The translations under genes were made by a program, and so were the position numbers. A DNA stretch of 64,000 bases, taken from positions 4,588,001 through 4,652,000 of the forward strand of contig NZ_JACCFH010000001.1 in assembly GCF_013410775.1 (NCBI RefSeq). The letters run 5' to 3'. The stretch's first letter is position 1. Each line of letters starts with the position of its first letter. Below the pieces are notes generated by a model. The model searched no databases. It worked only from the letters and a program-made list of their open reading frames with translations, and was not told the origin of the DNA. Below are positions 16,470-27,169 of the stretch, piece after piece. This DNA is from Sphaerotilus montanus. GTDB taxonomy: Bacteria; Pseudomonadota; Gammaproteobacteria; Burkholderiales; Burkholderiaceae_C.

Positions 16470-17315
16470 TCAGAGATTGATCTCCATCCGGTCGGCCGCG
16501 AGTTCGACCCCGTGCCGTGCCAGTTCGCCCCGCAGCCGACCGGGGCCGGCCTCCCAGTCCGGCATCGCCATCAGCACCTTGCGGCGGGCGCCGACCCGGT
16601 CGAGTTGCGCCAGCATGTCCAGACCCGTGGTCCAGGCACCGCCGTCGTCCGGCCAGGTGTCGACCCGGTCGTCGCCGAGCAGCAGGCAGTCGGCCTGCTG
16701 CATCCACTCGACGGCCTCGAACCCGGCGGCCGCCAGACTGCGTGCGCAGAAGAAGCGCTGCCCGGTCACCAGATCACGCACGGCCAGCGCGATGGTGTCG
16801 CCCACCTCGCCCGATGCGGGCTGTGCCGCGTGGCGCGGCAGCGGACCATCGGTGGCGACGGCGGTGAATTCGAGCGTGGGCTGGCCCTCGATGTGGAACA
16901 CCGCCTCGCGCGATTCGCCCGCCACCGGAATGACGTGCCACTGCACGCCGCAGTAATGCTCCAGCAGCGGCAGCACGGGCAGCGCATGCGTCAGTTCCTC
17001 GAACACCGCCGGCGTCGCATACAGGTGGATCGGCGCACCATCGCGCAGTCCGAGCAGGCCGGTGACATGGTCCACCTGCGCATCGGTCAGCACCACGGCG
17101 CGCACGGCGGCGTCCGGCAGACCCGGATGCCGCAGCAGACGCGCATCGGTCGACAACTGCGTCGCCACCGAAGGCGATACATTGATCAGCACCCAGTGCA
17201 GACCATCCCCCGACAAGGCGACCGCCCCCGGCGCGCGGGTCGAGGTCGGGCTGGCCCGGGAACACTGGGCCAGCGGTACCGCTTCGTCGCCGCCCTTGAG
17301 TACAACCAGTTTCAT
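16470..17315 (-). CDS. Divergent PqqB-like metallo-beta-lactamase-fold protein
   Basis: It has 281 residues and resembles PqqB, the MBL-fold protein of PQQ cofactor synthesis: VLINVSPSV, VVLTDAQVDHVTGLLGLRDG (about 75-93) and LLEHYCGVQWH (about 118-127). It lacks the Gly-rich FPQWNCNC-type segment expected at the N terminus of true PqqB and has a shorter start. It may be a paralogue serving the alcohol dehydrogenase rather than PqqB itself. GAGGGGG lies before ATG 17315. A sequence matching the sigma-54 promoter consensus lies about 65 bases upstream. No pqqA, C, D or E is in the window. Confidence 0.75.
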   Translation of the reverse strand: MKLVVLKGGDEAVPLAQCSRASPTSTRAPGAVALSGDGLHWVLINVSPSVATQLSTDARLLRHPGLPDAAVRAVVLTDAQVDHVTGLLGLRDGAPIHLYATPAVFEELTHALPVLPLLEHYCGVQWHVIPVAGESREAVFHIEGQPTLEFTAVATDGPLPRHAAQPASGEVGDTIALAVRDLVTGQRFFCARSLAAAGFEAVEWMQQADCLLLGDDRVDTWPDDGGAWTTGLDMLAQLDRVGARRKVLMAMPDWEAGPGRLRGELARHGVELAADRMEINL

Positions 17316-17378
17316 GAAGTCCCCCTCATGGTCTTCACATTGAACACGCGACTGCATACAGCCACCTCGTCCGGTTTT

Positions 17379-17394
17379 TGCAAGAGCCATGCCG
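17379..17394 (-). promoter_or_regulatory. Putative sigma-54 (-24/-12) promoter for the pqqB-like operon
   Basis: On the minus strand the sequence reads CGGCAT-GGCTC-TTGCA, keeping the invariant GG and GC with exact ten-base spacing and the full TTGCA. It differs from TGGCAC at two positions. Transcription would start near 17369, about 55 bases before the pqqB-like ATG. The sigma-54 activator gene at 18548-20644 lies nearby. Confidence 0.6.
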
Positions 17395-17396
17395 AG

Positions 17397-17414
17397 GTTG
17401 ACGCACACGTCAAC
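17397..17414. promoter_or_regulatory. Perfect inverted repeat next to the -24 element
   Basis: GTTGACG and CGTCAAC arms are separated by CACA. The palindrome begins three bases upstream of the -24 box of the putative sigma-54 promoter. It could be a repressor or activator site. The same arms are not seen upstream of pedF. Confidence 0.5.
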
Positions 17415-18547
17415 CGTCTCCACCGACCGCCTGCAGGTGCATGCGGCAACCGGCTGTGGCCCGAATGCCCCCCGATGCCGCCGGCGACGGGCACCACGCC
17501 CGCCAACTGCTCCAACGCGGAACAACATCGTTTCAAAGCTGACACAGGGGCAACCCGAATGCAACGAAACTGGACATCCCGCCGACACCGGGCCCTGCAG
17601 ACCGTCCTGTCGCTGCTGCTGGTTGCGGCCGGAGCGGCGTGGCCGGCGTTCGCATGCCCCGGACCACCCGTCCCGTTGCAGCCAGTGGCGCCCGGCGTCT
17701 GGCTGGTGCCGGGCGCGGACGGCGACACCACGCCGGACAACCGTGGCGCCCTCTCCAACCTGCTGGCCGTGCGCGATGGTCGCCGGCTCTGGCTGGTCGG
17801 CAGCGGGCCATCGATCGCCCATGCACGGGCACTGGACTGCCAGCTCCAGCGCGTCAGCGGACAGCGGGTGACGGATGTGATCGCGCCATGGCCGCGGCCG
17901 GAACTGGTGCTGGGACAGGCCGGGCTGGTCGGTGCGCGGCGCTGGGCGCACGCAGACGTGGCCAGCGCCATGCGGGAGCGCTGCCCGCGCTGCATCGAGC
18001 GCCTGCGTCTGCGCCTGGGGACTGCGGCCTCCGATCTCGCGGAGGCGGTGGTCGCCCTGCCCGATCACCTGCTGCGGGGCGACCGTGGCGCGCTCGGGCC
18101 GCTGCGCTGGCAGCGCCTGCAGCGCTCCGGCACAACGGCCGTCACGCTCTGGTCACTGCCTCGCGCGCGCCTGACCACCGCCCACGGCCTGCTCTGGGCC
18201 GACGGGGCGCCGGATCTGCGGGACGCGGACACGGTCCATCTGGAACGCGCCTGGCAGCGACTCGCCGCGTCGGTCCCGGACGGGGCGCACTGGCTGCCGG
18301 AACAGGGGCCGCTGCAGCCGGCGACCGCACCGGCCGAGCATCTGCACTACCTGCAGGCCTTGCGGGCAGCCGTCGACGCCGCACAAGCCCGGGGGGCGCC
18401 GGAATCGGATCCGGCACCGGCGCTGCCCGGCGTGTCCGACGTGGTCAACCGGAGCCTGCGCCACCAGCTCAACTGGCAGCACGTCTGGCGCGAGGCCGAA
18501 GCACGCTGGATGGCCGCACCCGCTGCCAGCGAGACCGGAACCGAGAC

Positions 18548-20644
<2,097 letters not shown>

Positions 20645-20742
20645 GGTCTTGTCTCCTGTCTTGTCTGCCAATCCAGCGCTGCCGTGCCACCCCATTGTCG
20701 CCCGACTGTCACTGTCATCTATTTGCACACGTTACCCGTCAC

Positions 20743-20758
20743 CCTGTCACAGCACAGG
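20743..20758. promoter_or_regulatory. Candidate upstream activating site for pedF
   Basis: The inverted repeat CCTGT-N6-ACAGG lies about 100 bases upstream of the -24 box, the usual distance for sigma-54 activator sites. GTCAC words repeat around it (20707-20750). Binding by the adjacent activator is inference. Confidence 0.4.
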
Positions 20759-20858
20759 AAAAACCCGGGAGGATGCCGCGCAATTTAGAAGCAACTGCGG
20801 CGTACCACCTCCGGACAGACCCTTGTTTCAATGCCGTATCCGTGACCTTGTCCATGCT

Positions 20859-20874
20859 TGGCACAGTGATTGCA
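20859..20874 (+). promoter_or_regulatory. Sigma-54 (-24/-12) promoter of pedF
   Basis: TGGCAC-AGTGA-TTGCA is an exact match to the consensus TGGCAC-N5-TTGCA. Transcription is expected near 20886, giving a leader of about 36 bases to the pedF ATG. The divergent sigma-54 activator gene strongly supports the call. Confidence 0.85.
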
Positions 20875-20921
20875 GAAACGATGCCAACCCCCTTTGAACA
20901 AACCCTTTCTGGAGACAAAGA

Positions 20922-21398
20922 ATGGCACGAGGCAACCTCTTCCGCGCAGCAATTCTGGCCGCCTTCTGCGCCGTGGCCGGTGGCCCGGCCATGGCGCACG
21001 GCGATGTGACCCCCCAGGCAGTGGACACGTCCAGCCTGCCACAACTGGGCGCCGACTGGCGCGCTGAAAACCCGTACCGCAAGAACGACAAGGCCATCGC
21101 CATCGGTTCGTCGGCCTACAACCAGAACTGCGCCCGCTGCCATGGACTCGAAGCCATTTCCGGTGGCATTGCGCCTGACCTGCGCAAGCTCGACAACGAA
21201 TGTTCGAGTGTCAAGGACGAGAAAAAGCGCAACGCCTGCGTCAAGGAGATGGACGACTACTTCCTGACCAGCGTGCGCCGTGGCAAGGTCCGCAATGGCG
21301 CGGTCTACATGCCTCCGTTCGAAGGCATGGTCAGCCAGGAAGCCATGTGGGCCATCAAGGCCTACCTGGAAACCCGCCGCGAAAAGCCGCTGCCCTGA
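20922..21398 (+). CDS. pedF: Cytochrome c-550 PedF
   Basis: Periplasmic electron carrier that accepts electrons from a PQQ-dependent alcohol dehydrogenase. It has 158 residues with a signal peptide cleaved near GPAMA-HGD (about residue 25). The haem site is CARCH at 70-74, and Met130 in VYMPPFEGM is the probable axial ligand. Cys94 and Cys106 may form a disulfide, as NECSSVKDEKKRNACVKE suggests. GGAG lies seven bases before the ATG, and an exact sigma-54 promoter is upstream. The dehydrogenase partner is not in the window. Confidence 0.92.
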   Translation: MARGNLFRAAILAAFCAVAGGPAMAHGDVTPQAVDTSSLPQLGADWRAENPYRKNDKAIAIGSSAYNQNCARCHGLEAISGGIAPDLRKLDNECSSVKDEKKRNACVKEMDDYFLTSVRRGKVRNGAVYMPPFEGMVSQEAMWAIKAYLETRREKPLP

Positions 21399-21522
21399 CC
21401 CTGCTGCCAACCCCAGGCACGTGCTCCACGAGGTCCGTGGCATGGATTCGCTGACAGAATCCAGCCCCGGGCCTCGTCCTTTTCGTGACCCCCGATTCGT
21501 GACCAGATTCCAGGAGACAGAC

Positions 21523-22398
21523 ATGAGCCACTCCCATGACCAGGCGACCGAGCGCCGCGCGTTCCTCGGCAGGACCTCGGCACTGGCGCTCGGCACGCTG
21601 GGCGGTCTGCTCGGCGTCGGCAGCGCCGCAGCGCAGGACAAGCCCGCACTCGTCCGGGTGCGCGAGCGCGGCCGACTGAGCGTCGGCCTCTACAACGACC
21701 TGCCGCCCTTCCACGTCAAGGGCCAGGGCATCGAGATCGAGCTGGCCAAGGCGCTGGCCTCCGCGCTGGAGGTCGAGGTGTCGCTGCTGCCGTTCCCGGC
21801 GGACGACAACATGAACGACGATCTGCGCAACATGGTCTGGAAGGGCCATTACCTGGGCTACGGCCCGGCCGATGTCCTGCTGCATGTCCCGGTCGACCGT
21901 CCGCTGATGCAGAACAACCCGCGTGTCAGCATCTTCGGACCCTACTGGCGCGAGCGTGTCGTGGTGGCACGCGATCTGTCGAAGCTGCCCGAACTCGACT
22001 CGCTGGAGCCGCTGCGCCAGGTGCGCTCCGCGGTTCCCGGTCTCTCGCTGGCCGGCTGGCTGATGATCGGCGCCGATGAGGGTGCCCTGCGGGAGCGGCT
22101 GATCACCAAGATCCCGGATGGGGTCGTGGCGGCACAGATGCTGCAGCGCGGCGAGGTGGCTGCGGCCGCCGGCCTGCGTTCGGAAATCGAGTCGGTGCTG
22201 CGCGGTGACCCGCGCTTCGCGATCGCGCCGATTCCGATGCCACGGGCGCCCAAGGACGGCTGGGCCGTCGGCATGGCGGTCAAGAAGGACGCCACGGACC
22301 TCGCCGAGGCCCTGCAGGGCGCCCTCAACAACCTCGCCGAGAAGGGCGAGCTGAAGGCGATGTTCGCGCGGGCCAATCTGGCCTGGCAGCGCGTCTGA
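21523..22398 (+). CDS. Quinoprotein dehydrogenase-associated substrate-binding protein
   Basis: Periplasmic protein of 291 residues of the family found with quinoprotein dehydrogenases, related to the extracellular solute-binding family 3. The N terminus has a twin-Arg-type signal (ERRAFLGRTSALALG). The mature part has LSVGLYNDLPPFHVKGQGIE and LPFPADDNMNDDLRNMVWKG, both typical. AGGAG lies seven bases before ATG. It follows pedF by 124 bases, probably in the same sigma-54-driven transcript. Its ligand and role in alcohol oxidation are not established. Confidence 0.9.
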   Translation: MSHSHDQATERRAFLGRTSALALGTLGGLLGVGSAAAQDKPALVRVRERGRLSVGLYNDLPPFHVKGQGIEIELAKALASALEVEVSLLPFPADDNMNDDLRNMVWKGHYLGYGPADVLLHVPVDRPLMQNNPRVSIFGPYWRERVVVARDLSKLPELDSLEPLRQVRSAVPGLSLAGWLMIGADEGALRERLITKIPDGVVAAQMLQRGEVAAAAGLRSEIESVLRGDPRFAIAPIPMPRAPKDGWAVGMAVKKDATDLAEALQGALNNLAEKGELKAMFARANLAWQRV

Positions 22399-22433
22399 AC
22401 CCCGCGCACCCGGGGCGCGGATAATCCCGCCCC

Positions 22434-23645
22434 ATGGAAACCTTTGACGTCGTCATCGTCGGGGCCGGCGCCGCCGGCCTTTTTTGCGCCGGGCGCGCCG
22501 GACAGCGCGGCCAGCGTGTGCTGCTGCTCGACCACAGCCCCAAGGTCGCCGAGAAGATCCGGATCTCCGGCGGTGGCCGCGCCAACTTCACCAACCGCGA
22601 CGTCACGCCAGCGAATTTCCTCTCGGACAACCCGCGTTTCTGCCGCTCGGCGCTGGCCCGCTACACGCCCGGCGACTTCATCGCGCTCGTCCAGCGCCAC
22701 GGCATCGCCTTCCACGAGAAGCACAAGGGCCAGCTCTTCTGCGACCGCAGCGCAGAGGACCTGGTCACGATGCTGCTGCGCGAGTGCGACACCGGTGGCG
22801 TGGTGCGGCGCCAGCCCTGCGGCGTGCAGGCCATCCGGCAGCACCGCGGTGGCGCCGGCGGATTCGAACTCGACACCGATGCCGGACCCGTGCAGGCGCC
22901 GCGGCTGGTGATCGCCACCGGCGGGCTGCCGGTGCCCAAGATCGGCGCGAGCGACTTCGGCCTGCGCATCGCGCAGCAGTTCGGCCACCACGTCATCGAG
23001 CCCCGTCCGGCGCTGGTGCCGCTGACCTTCGATCCGGTGCAGTGGGCGCCCTTCGCCGCGCTGTCGGGCGTGGCGCTGCCAGTCGGCATCTCCACCGGCA
23101 GCGGCAAGGCCCGCACCACCTTCCTCGAAGACCTGCTGTTCACGCACCGTGGTCTGAGCGGGCCGGCGGTGCTGCAGATCTCCAGCTTCTGGCGCCCGGG
23201 GCAGTCGCTGCAGATCGATCTGGCCCCCGGCATGGACCTTGGTGCACGGCTGCTGGCGGCCAAGCAGTCGTCGCGACGGCAGCTCGGCAACGAGTTCGCC
23301 ACCCTCCTGCCCACGCGGCTGGCCGAGGCCTGGCTGCAGGGCGCCGGTCTGGACGCCCAGCGCCCGATGCCCGACTGCAAGGACAAGGACCTGCAGGCGG
23401 TGGCGCAGCGCGCGCGCGCCTGGGACGTGACGCCGACTGGCGACGAAGGCTGGAAGAAGGCCGAGGTGATGGCCGGCGGCGTCGACACCCGCGAACTCAG
23501 CTCGCAGACGCTGGAGAGCAAGCGCGTGCCGGGCCTGCACTTCATCGGCGAGGTGGTCGATGTCACCGGCTGGCTTGGCGGCTACAACTTCCAGTGGGCC
23601 TGGGCCAGTGCCGCCGCCTGCGCGGACGCTTGCGTGGCAAGCTGA
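22434..23645 (+). CDS. BaiN/HI0933-family flavoprotein (NAD(P)/FAD-dependent oxidoreductase)
   Basis: FAD-binding protein of 403 residues. The dinucleotide motif VVIVGAGAAGLFCAGRAG is at the N terminus. KIRISGGGRANFTN, LVIATGGLPVPKIGASDFG and the C-terminal GVDTRELSSQTLESKRVPGL with FIGEVVDVTGWLGGYNFQWA are strong HI0933/YhiN signatures. The physiological substrate is unknown in most members. It lies 35 bases after the binding-protein gene but seems functionally separate from the quinoprotein set. Confidence 0.93.
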   Translation: METFDVVIVGAGAAGLFCAGRAGQRGQRVLLLDHSPKVAEKIRISGGGRANFTNRDVTPANFLSDNPRFCRSALARYTPGDFIALVQRHGIAFHEKHKGQLFCDRSAEDLVTMLLRECDTGGVVRRQPCGVQAIRQHRGGAGGFELDTDAGPVQAPRLVIATGGLPVPKIGASDFGLRIAQQFGHHVIEPRPALVPLTFDPVQWAPFAALSGVALPVGISTGSGKARTTFLEDLLFTHRGLSGPAVLQISSFWRPGQSLQIDLAPGMDLGARLLAAKQSSRRQLGNEFATLLPTRLAEAWLQGAGLDAQRPMPDCKDKDLQAVAQRARAWDVTPTGDEGWKKAEVMAGGVDTRELSSQTLESKRVPGLHFIGEVVDVTGWLGGYNFQWAWASAAACADACVAS

Positions 23646-23675
23646 TTGATTTTCACCAGCACCAGCAAACTCGCC

Positions 23676-23681
23676 TATAAT
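23676..23681 (+). promoter_or_regulatory. Sigma-70 -10 box (TATAAT) of rpsU
   Basis: An exact TATAAT lies in the 139-base gap before rpsU. The -35 is weak (TTTCAC at about 23651 or TTCACC one base on). The leader to the rpsU ATG is about 95 bases. Confidence 0.65.
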
Positions 23682-23784
23682 CCAAGGCTTTGCTGGCAAA
23701 GAAGCCTGTTCGAGTCGGCGGCACCAGGGTTTCCGGAACCCCGCGTCGGCCACCGAGGGCATAAACCGAAGGATCTTTCAGTTC

Positions 23785-23997
23785 ATGACGACCATCCGAG
23801 TCAAGGAAAACGAGCCGTTCGACGTTGCACTGCGTCGCTTCAAGCGCACCATCGAAAAGTTGGGCCTGCTGCCTGACCTGCGCGCTCGCGAGTTCTACGA
23901 AAAGCCCACCGCCGAGCGCAAGCGCAAGAAGGCTGCCGCCGTCAAGCGCCACTACAAGCGCGTGCGCTCGATGCAGCTGCCCAAGCGCCTGTACTGA
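23785..23997 (+). CDS. rpsU: 30S ribosomal protein S21
   Basis: It has 70 residues, the usual length. It begins [20 protein letters not shown] and ends in the Lys/Arg-rich part with [15 protein letters not shown]. It is a late-assembling small-subunit protein near the anti-Shine-Dalgarno end of 16S rRNA. It is followed by yqeY, as in many proteobacteria, with a probable terminator between. Confidence 0.98.
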   Translation: MTTIRVKENEPFDVALRRFKRTIEKLGLLPDLRAREFYEKPTAERKRKKAAAVKRHYKRVRSMQLPKRLY

Positions 23998-24064
23998 ACC
24001 CGGTGTACTCTGCACAGCACGCTGTGCAGATGCCACCAGCGTTCGATGACAGACGAAAGTCCAG

Positions 24065-24094
24065 AACCCGCGCGGGACGCCGTTGCGGGTTTTG
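24065..24094 (+). terminator. Probable terminator after rpsU
   Basis: AACCCGC and GCGGGTT arms enclose a 13-base loop and are followed by TTTGT. It is about 70 bases after the rpsU stop and 50 before the yqeY start. The U-tract is short, so termination may be partial. Confidence 0.5.
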
Positions 24095-24147
24095 TCGTTT
24101 CCGGAACCGATGCATGCAGGTCCCCCAGGACCCGCCAGGATGACACC

Positions 24148-24594
24148 ATGACCCTCAAGGACCAGATCACCGAAGACATGAAGACGGCCATGCGCGCCAA
24201 GGACACGGCCCGCCTGGGCACGATCCGGCTGCTGCTGTCGGCCTGCAAGCAGAAGGAAGTCGACGAGCGCGTGACGCTGTCGGACGCCGACGTGGTGGCC
24301 ATCGTCGACAAGATGATCAAGCAGCGCAAGGATTCGATCGCCCAGTTCACCGCGGCCGGCCGCACGGATCTGGTCGACCAGGAAAGTGCCGAACTCGTGG
24401 TGCTGGACGCCTATCTGCCCCAGCGCCTGGGCGCGGACGAGATCGACGCCGCCGTGCGGGCCATCGTGGCCGAACTGGGTGCCTCCGGCCCTGGCGACAT
24501 GGGCAAGGTCATGGGCACCGTGAAGCAGCGGCTGGCGGGCAACGCCGACATGGGGCTGGTCTCCGCCGCCGTCAAGCGCGCGCTGACACAATGA
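24148..24594 (+). CDS. yqeY: GatB/YqeY domain protein
   Basis: It has 148 residues. It begins MTLKDQITEDMKTAMRAKDT and contains the family stretches RLGTIRLLLSACKQKEVDE, DLVDQESAELVVLDAYLPQ and GPGDMGKVMGTVKQRLAGNA. The C-terminal domain is homologous to the tail of GatB amidotransferase and may bind tRNA. ATG 24148 is preceded by AGGA; the frame is open further upstream but the sequence there is not family-like. Confidence 0.95.
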   Translation: MTLKDQITEDMKTAMRAKDTARLGTIRLLLSACKQKEVDERVTLSDADVVAIVDKMIKQRKDSIAQFTAAGRTDLVDQESAELVVLDAYLPQRLGADEIDAAVRAIVAELGASGPGDMGKVMGTVKQRLAGNADMGLVSAAVKRALTQ

Positions 24595-24616
24595 CGGACA
24601 CGTCCGGAGCACCACA

Positions 24617-24967
24617 ATGAGCACTTCCCTGCCAATCCAGCGCATCGCAGCCGATGTCTGCGTCGCCCCGCAACTCGCGCCCGCCGCGATGGCCGACGTG
24701 GCTGCGGCCGGTTTCCGCAGCGTGGTCAACAACCGCCCCGACTTCGAGCACGGCCCGGACCAGCCCACCAGCGCGGCCGTCGAGGCCGCCGCCCTGGCCG
24801 CAGGCCTGCAGTACGCCCATCTGCCGGTCGCCGGTGGCTACCAGAGCCCCGAGGAGATCGCCCGCTTCGCCGCGCTGATCGCCGCCATGCCGCGTCCGCT
24901 GCTGTGCTTCTGCCGCAGCGGCGCCCGGTCCACCAGGCTCTATCTGGCAGCCACCCAGGCAGGCTGA
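24617..24967 (+). CDS. TIGR01244-type sulfur transferase/phosphatase-fold protein
   Basis: It has 116 residues. The dual-specificity-phosphatase fold active loop is LLCFCRSGARSTRL, with Cys and Arg about five residues apart, after the family lead AADVCVAPQLAPAAM and SVVNNRPDFE. Relatives are fused to Blh-type hydrolases and linked to sulfide oxidation or biofilms. Its actual reaction here is unknown. It follows yqeY by 22 bases. Confidence 0.85.
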   Translation: MSTSLPIQRIAADVCVAPQLAPAAMADVAAAGFRSVVNNRPDFEHGPDQPTSAAVEAAALAAGLQYAHLPVAGGYQSPEEIARFAALIAAMPRPLLCFCRSGARSTRLYLAATQAG

Positions 24968-24978
24968 GACCCGCAGCG

Positions 24979-26433
24979 ATGGTCTTCGCCGACGCCGGTC
25001 GCGCCAGCTCCGAGCCCCGCGGCCCGCGCCGGCTGCGCAAGAAGATCCTGCTGCTGGCGGTGCTGCCGCTGCTGGCAGCGCTGCTGCTGATCGCCCTCGC
25101 CGTGCGCCACCAGGCGCTGGAGCTGGCGCGGCAGGAGCGCACGCTGGTCGAATCCGCCTACCTCGCCAGCAAGGAGGCGGAGTTGCGCCACCATGTCGAG
25201 ATGGCGATGAACATGATCGCGCCCATCTACGACACGGGCCGCGACGACGATGCCGCCAAGGCCGAGGCGGTGCGCATCCTCAACGCATTCGACTTCGACC
25301 ATGGCGACGGTTACTTCTTCGCCTACGAATACAGCGGCCGCTGTCTCGTGCTGCCGCACCAGCCCGAGCTGGTCGGCCAGAACCTCTGGAACATCCGCGA
25401 CCGCGATGGCCTGCCGGTGGTGCAGTCGCTGGTCGCCAAGGCCAGACAGGGCCAGGGCTTCTTCCGCTATGTCTGGAACAAGCCGACCGTGAAGCAGGTG
25501 GCGCCCAAGCTCGGCCACGTCGTCGGGTTGCAGCGCTGGGGCTGGATGATCGGCACCGGCATCTACCTCGACGACGTGCAGGCCACGCTCGACCAGCTCG
25601 ACCAGCAAGGCAGCGCCAACATCGCCAAGACCATGGGCTGGATCGCCGGCATCGCCCTGCTCGCGCTGGGACTGGTCGGCGGCAGTGCGCTGGCGCTGAA
25701 CCTGAGCGAGTACCGGGCCGCCGATGCCCAGTTGCAGCTGCTCGCCCGCCAGGTGGTGCAGTCGCAGGAAAACGAGCGCGCCCACCTCTCGCGCGAACTG
25801 CACGACTCCACCAGCCAGACCCTGGTCTCGATCAAGCTGCTGATGGACAGCGCCATCGGCCAGCTCGGACGCGAGCCCCAGCGCCTGCCCGCCACGCTGA
25901 CACAGGCCCGCGCCCGCATCGACGACGCGCTCACCGAGGTCCGCGACATCTCGCACCGGCTGCGCCCGGTCGTGCTCGACACGCTCGGGCTGCCCAGCGC
26001 ACTGCGGCACCTGGGCGAGGAGTTCGCCGAACACGCCGAGATGGCCTTCTTCATGCGCCTGCGTGGCCAGGCCGACGACCTGCCGGACGAGATCAAGACG
26101 GTCCTGTTCCGCATCACGCAGGAAGCCCTGACCAACATCGACAAGCACGCCCGCGCCGGCCGGGTCGACCTGCGGCTGATCTTCCTGGCCGGTGGCGTGC
26201 GCCTGACCGTGGCCGATGACGGCACCGGCTTCGACATCGCGGCCATCGGTGTCGATCCGCGCCGCGGCATCGGCCTGCGCAACATGCGCGAGCGGGTCGA
26301 GTCGATCGGCGGTGTCTTCAAGGTCCATTCACGCCCGGGCTCGACCCGGGTCATCGCCCAGGTGCCTGCCGAGGCCCTGCGGCGCTTCACCCTCCAACCC
26401 GCTGCCGCCCATGCGCATCCTGCTCGTCGATGA
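24979..26433 (+). CDS. Cache-domain sensor histidine kinase (NarL/LuxR-type partner)
   Basis: Membrane kinase of 484 residues. One N-terminal helix (KKILLLAVLPLLAALLLIAL) is followed by a periplasmic single Cache domain with DHGDGYFFAYEYSGRCL and WGWMIGTGIYLDDV, then a second helix near 210-235. The HisKA_3 box ERAHLSRELHDSTSQTLVSI contains the phospho-accepting His. The catalytic part has the TQEALTNIDKHARA and DDGTGF motifs. The reading frame is open upstream, but ATG 24979 is the first that fits. It overlaps the response-regulator gene by 23 bases. The TRAP permeases downstream suggest it senses the carboxylate they carry. Confidence 0.92.
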   Translation: MVFADAGRASSEPRGPRRLRKKILLLAVLPLLAALLLIALAVRHQALELARQERTLVESAYLASKEAELRHHVEMAMNMIAPIYDTGRDDDAAKAEAVRILNAFDFDHGDGYFFAYEYSGRCLVLPHQPELVGQNLWNIRDRDGLPVVQSLVAKARQGQGFFRYVWNKPTVKQVAPKLGHVVGLQRWGWMIGTGIYLDDVQATLDQLDQQGSANIAKTMGWIAGIALLALGLVGGSALALNLSEYRAADAQLQLLARQVVQSQENERAHLSRELHDSTSQTLVSIKLLMDSAIGQLGREPQRLPATLTQARARIDDALTEVRDISHRLRPVVLDTLGLPSALRHLGEEFAEHAEMAFFMRLRGQADDLPDEIKTVLFRITQEALTNIDKHARAGRVDLRLIFLAGGVRLTVADDGTGFDIAAIGVDPRRGIGLRNMRERVESIGGVFKVHSRPGSTRVIAQVPAEALRRFTLQPAAAHAHPARR

Positions 26434-27025
26434 CCATCCTCTCGTGCGCGAAGGCGTGCGCACGCTGATCCAGAGCCAGCCCGGCCATGAAGTCGTCGGC
26501 GAAGCACCGGACGCCGCCACCGCGCTGCAACTGGCGGCCGAGCTGCGGCCGCAGCTCGTGCTGACCGACATCGGCATGAAGCACACCAACGGCATCGCCC
26601 TCACGGCCCAGCTGCGCACGCAGTGGCCCGAGATGGCGGTGATCGTGCTGAGCATGTACGACAACCCCGAGTACGTGCACCAGGCGATGCAGGCCGGCGC
26701 CAGCGGCTACGTGCTGAAGGACGCCCCCTCCTCGGACATCGTCGAAGCCATTGCGGCCGTCACGGCGGGCGGCACCTTCCTCAGCGACAGCGTCGCCCGG
26801 CCGGTGAGCCGCAGCGACGGGCCGCGCCCGCTGCTGTCCGAGCGCGAGGCGGAAATTCTCAACTGCCTGGCCCGCGGCCTCTCCAGCAAGCAGATCGCCG
26901 CCGACCACGACCTCAGCGTGCGTACCGTCGAGACCCACCGCCAGAACATCCGCCGCAAGCTGCGGATCGAGGGGCAGGCCGAGCTGATCCGCTACGCCGT
27001 GGAACACTGCCGGACCGCTGGCTGA
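26411..27025 (+). CDS. LuxR/NarL-family response regulator
   Basis: It has 204 residues. The receiver domain begins MRILLVDDHPLVREGVRTLI, the phospho-accepting Asp is in LVLTDIGMKH, and the Lys is in GYVLKDAPS. The HTH is LSEREAEILNCLARGLSSKQ with DLSVRTVETHRQNIRRKL. It pairs with the Cache-domain kinase through overlapping reading frames. Its likely target is the TRAP operon that starts 144 bases downstream. Confidence 0.95.
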   Translation: MRILLVDDHPLVREGVRTLIQSQPGHEVVGEAPDAATALQLAAELRPQLVLTDIGMKHTNGIALTAQLRTQWPEMAVIVLSMYDNPEYVHQAMQAGASGYVLKDAPSSDIVEAIAAVTAGGTFLSDSVARPVSRSDGPRPLLSEREAEILNCLARGLSSKQIAADHDLSVRTVETHRQNIRRKLRIEGQAELIRYAVEHCRTAG

Positions 27026-27169
27026 TCCCGACCACGAAACTGCCGCGCACGGCATGCGTAGTGCCGCGTAGTCGTTAGACCCGATGTGCCGCATCAGGGT
27101 TTTCGAGTGTGATAGCGACAAGATTTCTCACCTTCCGAAAACCCGTCCCACAATCCTGGAGACACCATC

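Noticed and set aside
21399-21522. Possible third sigma-54 promoter before the gene at 21523
   Set aside because: The nearest candidate (GGCAT near 21437) has nine bases between GG and GC instead of ten and lacks the TTGC element.
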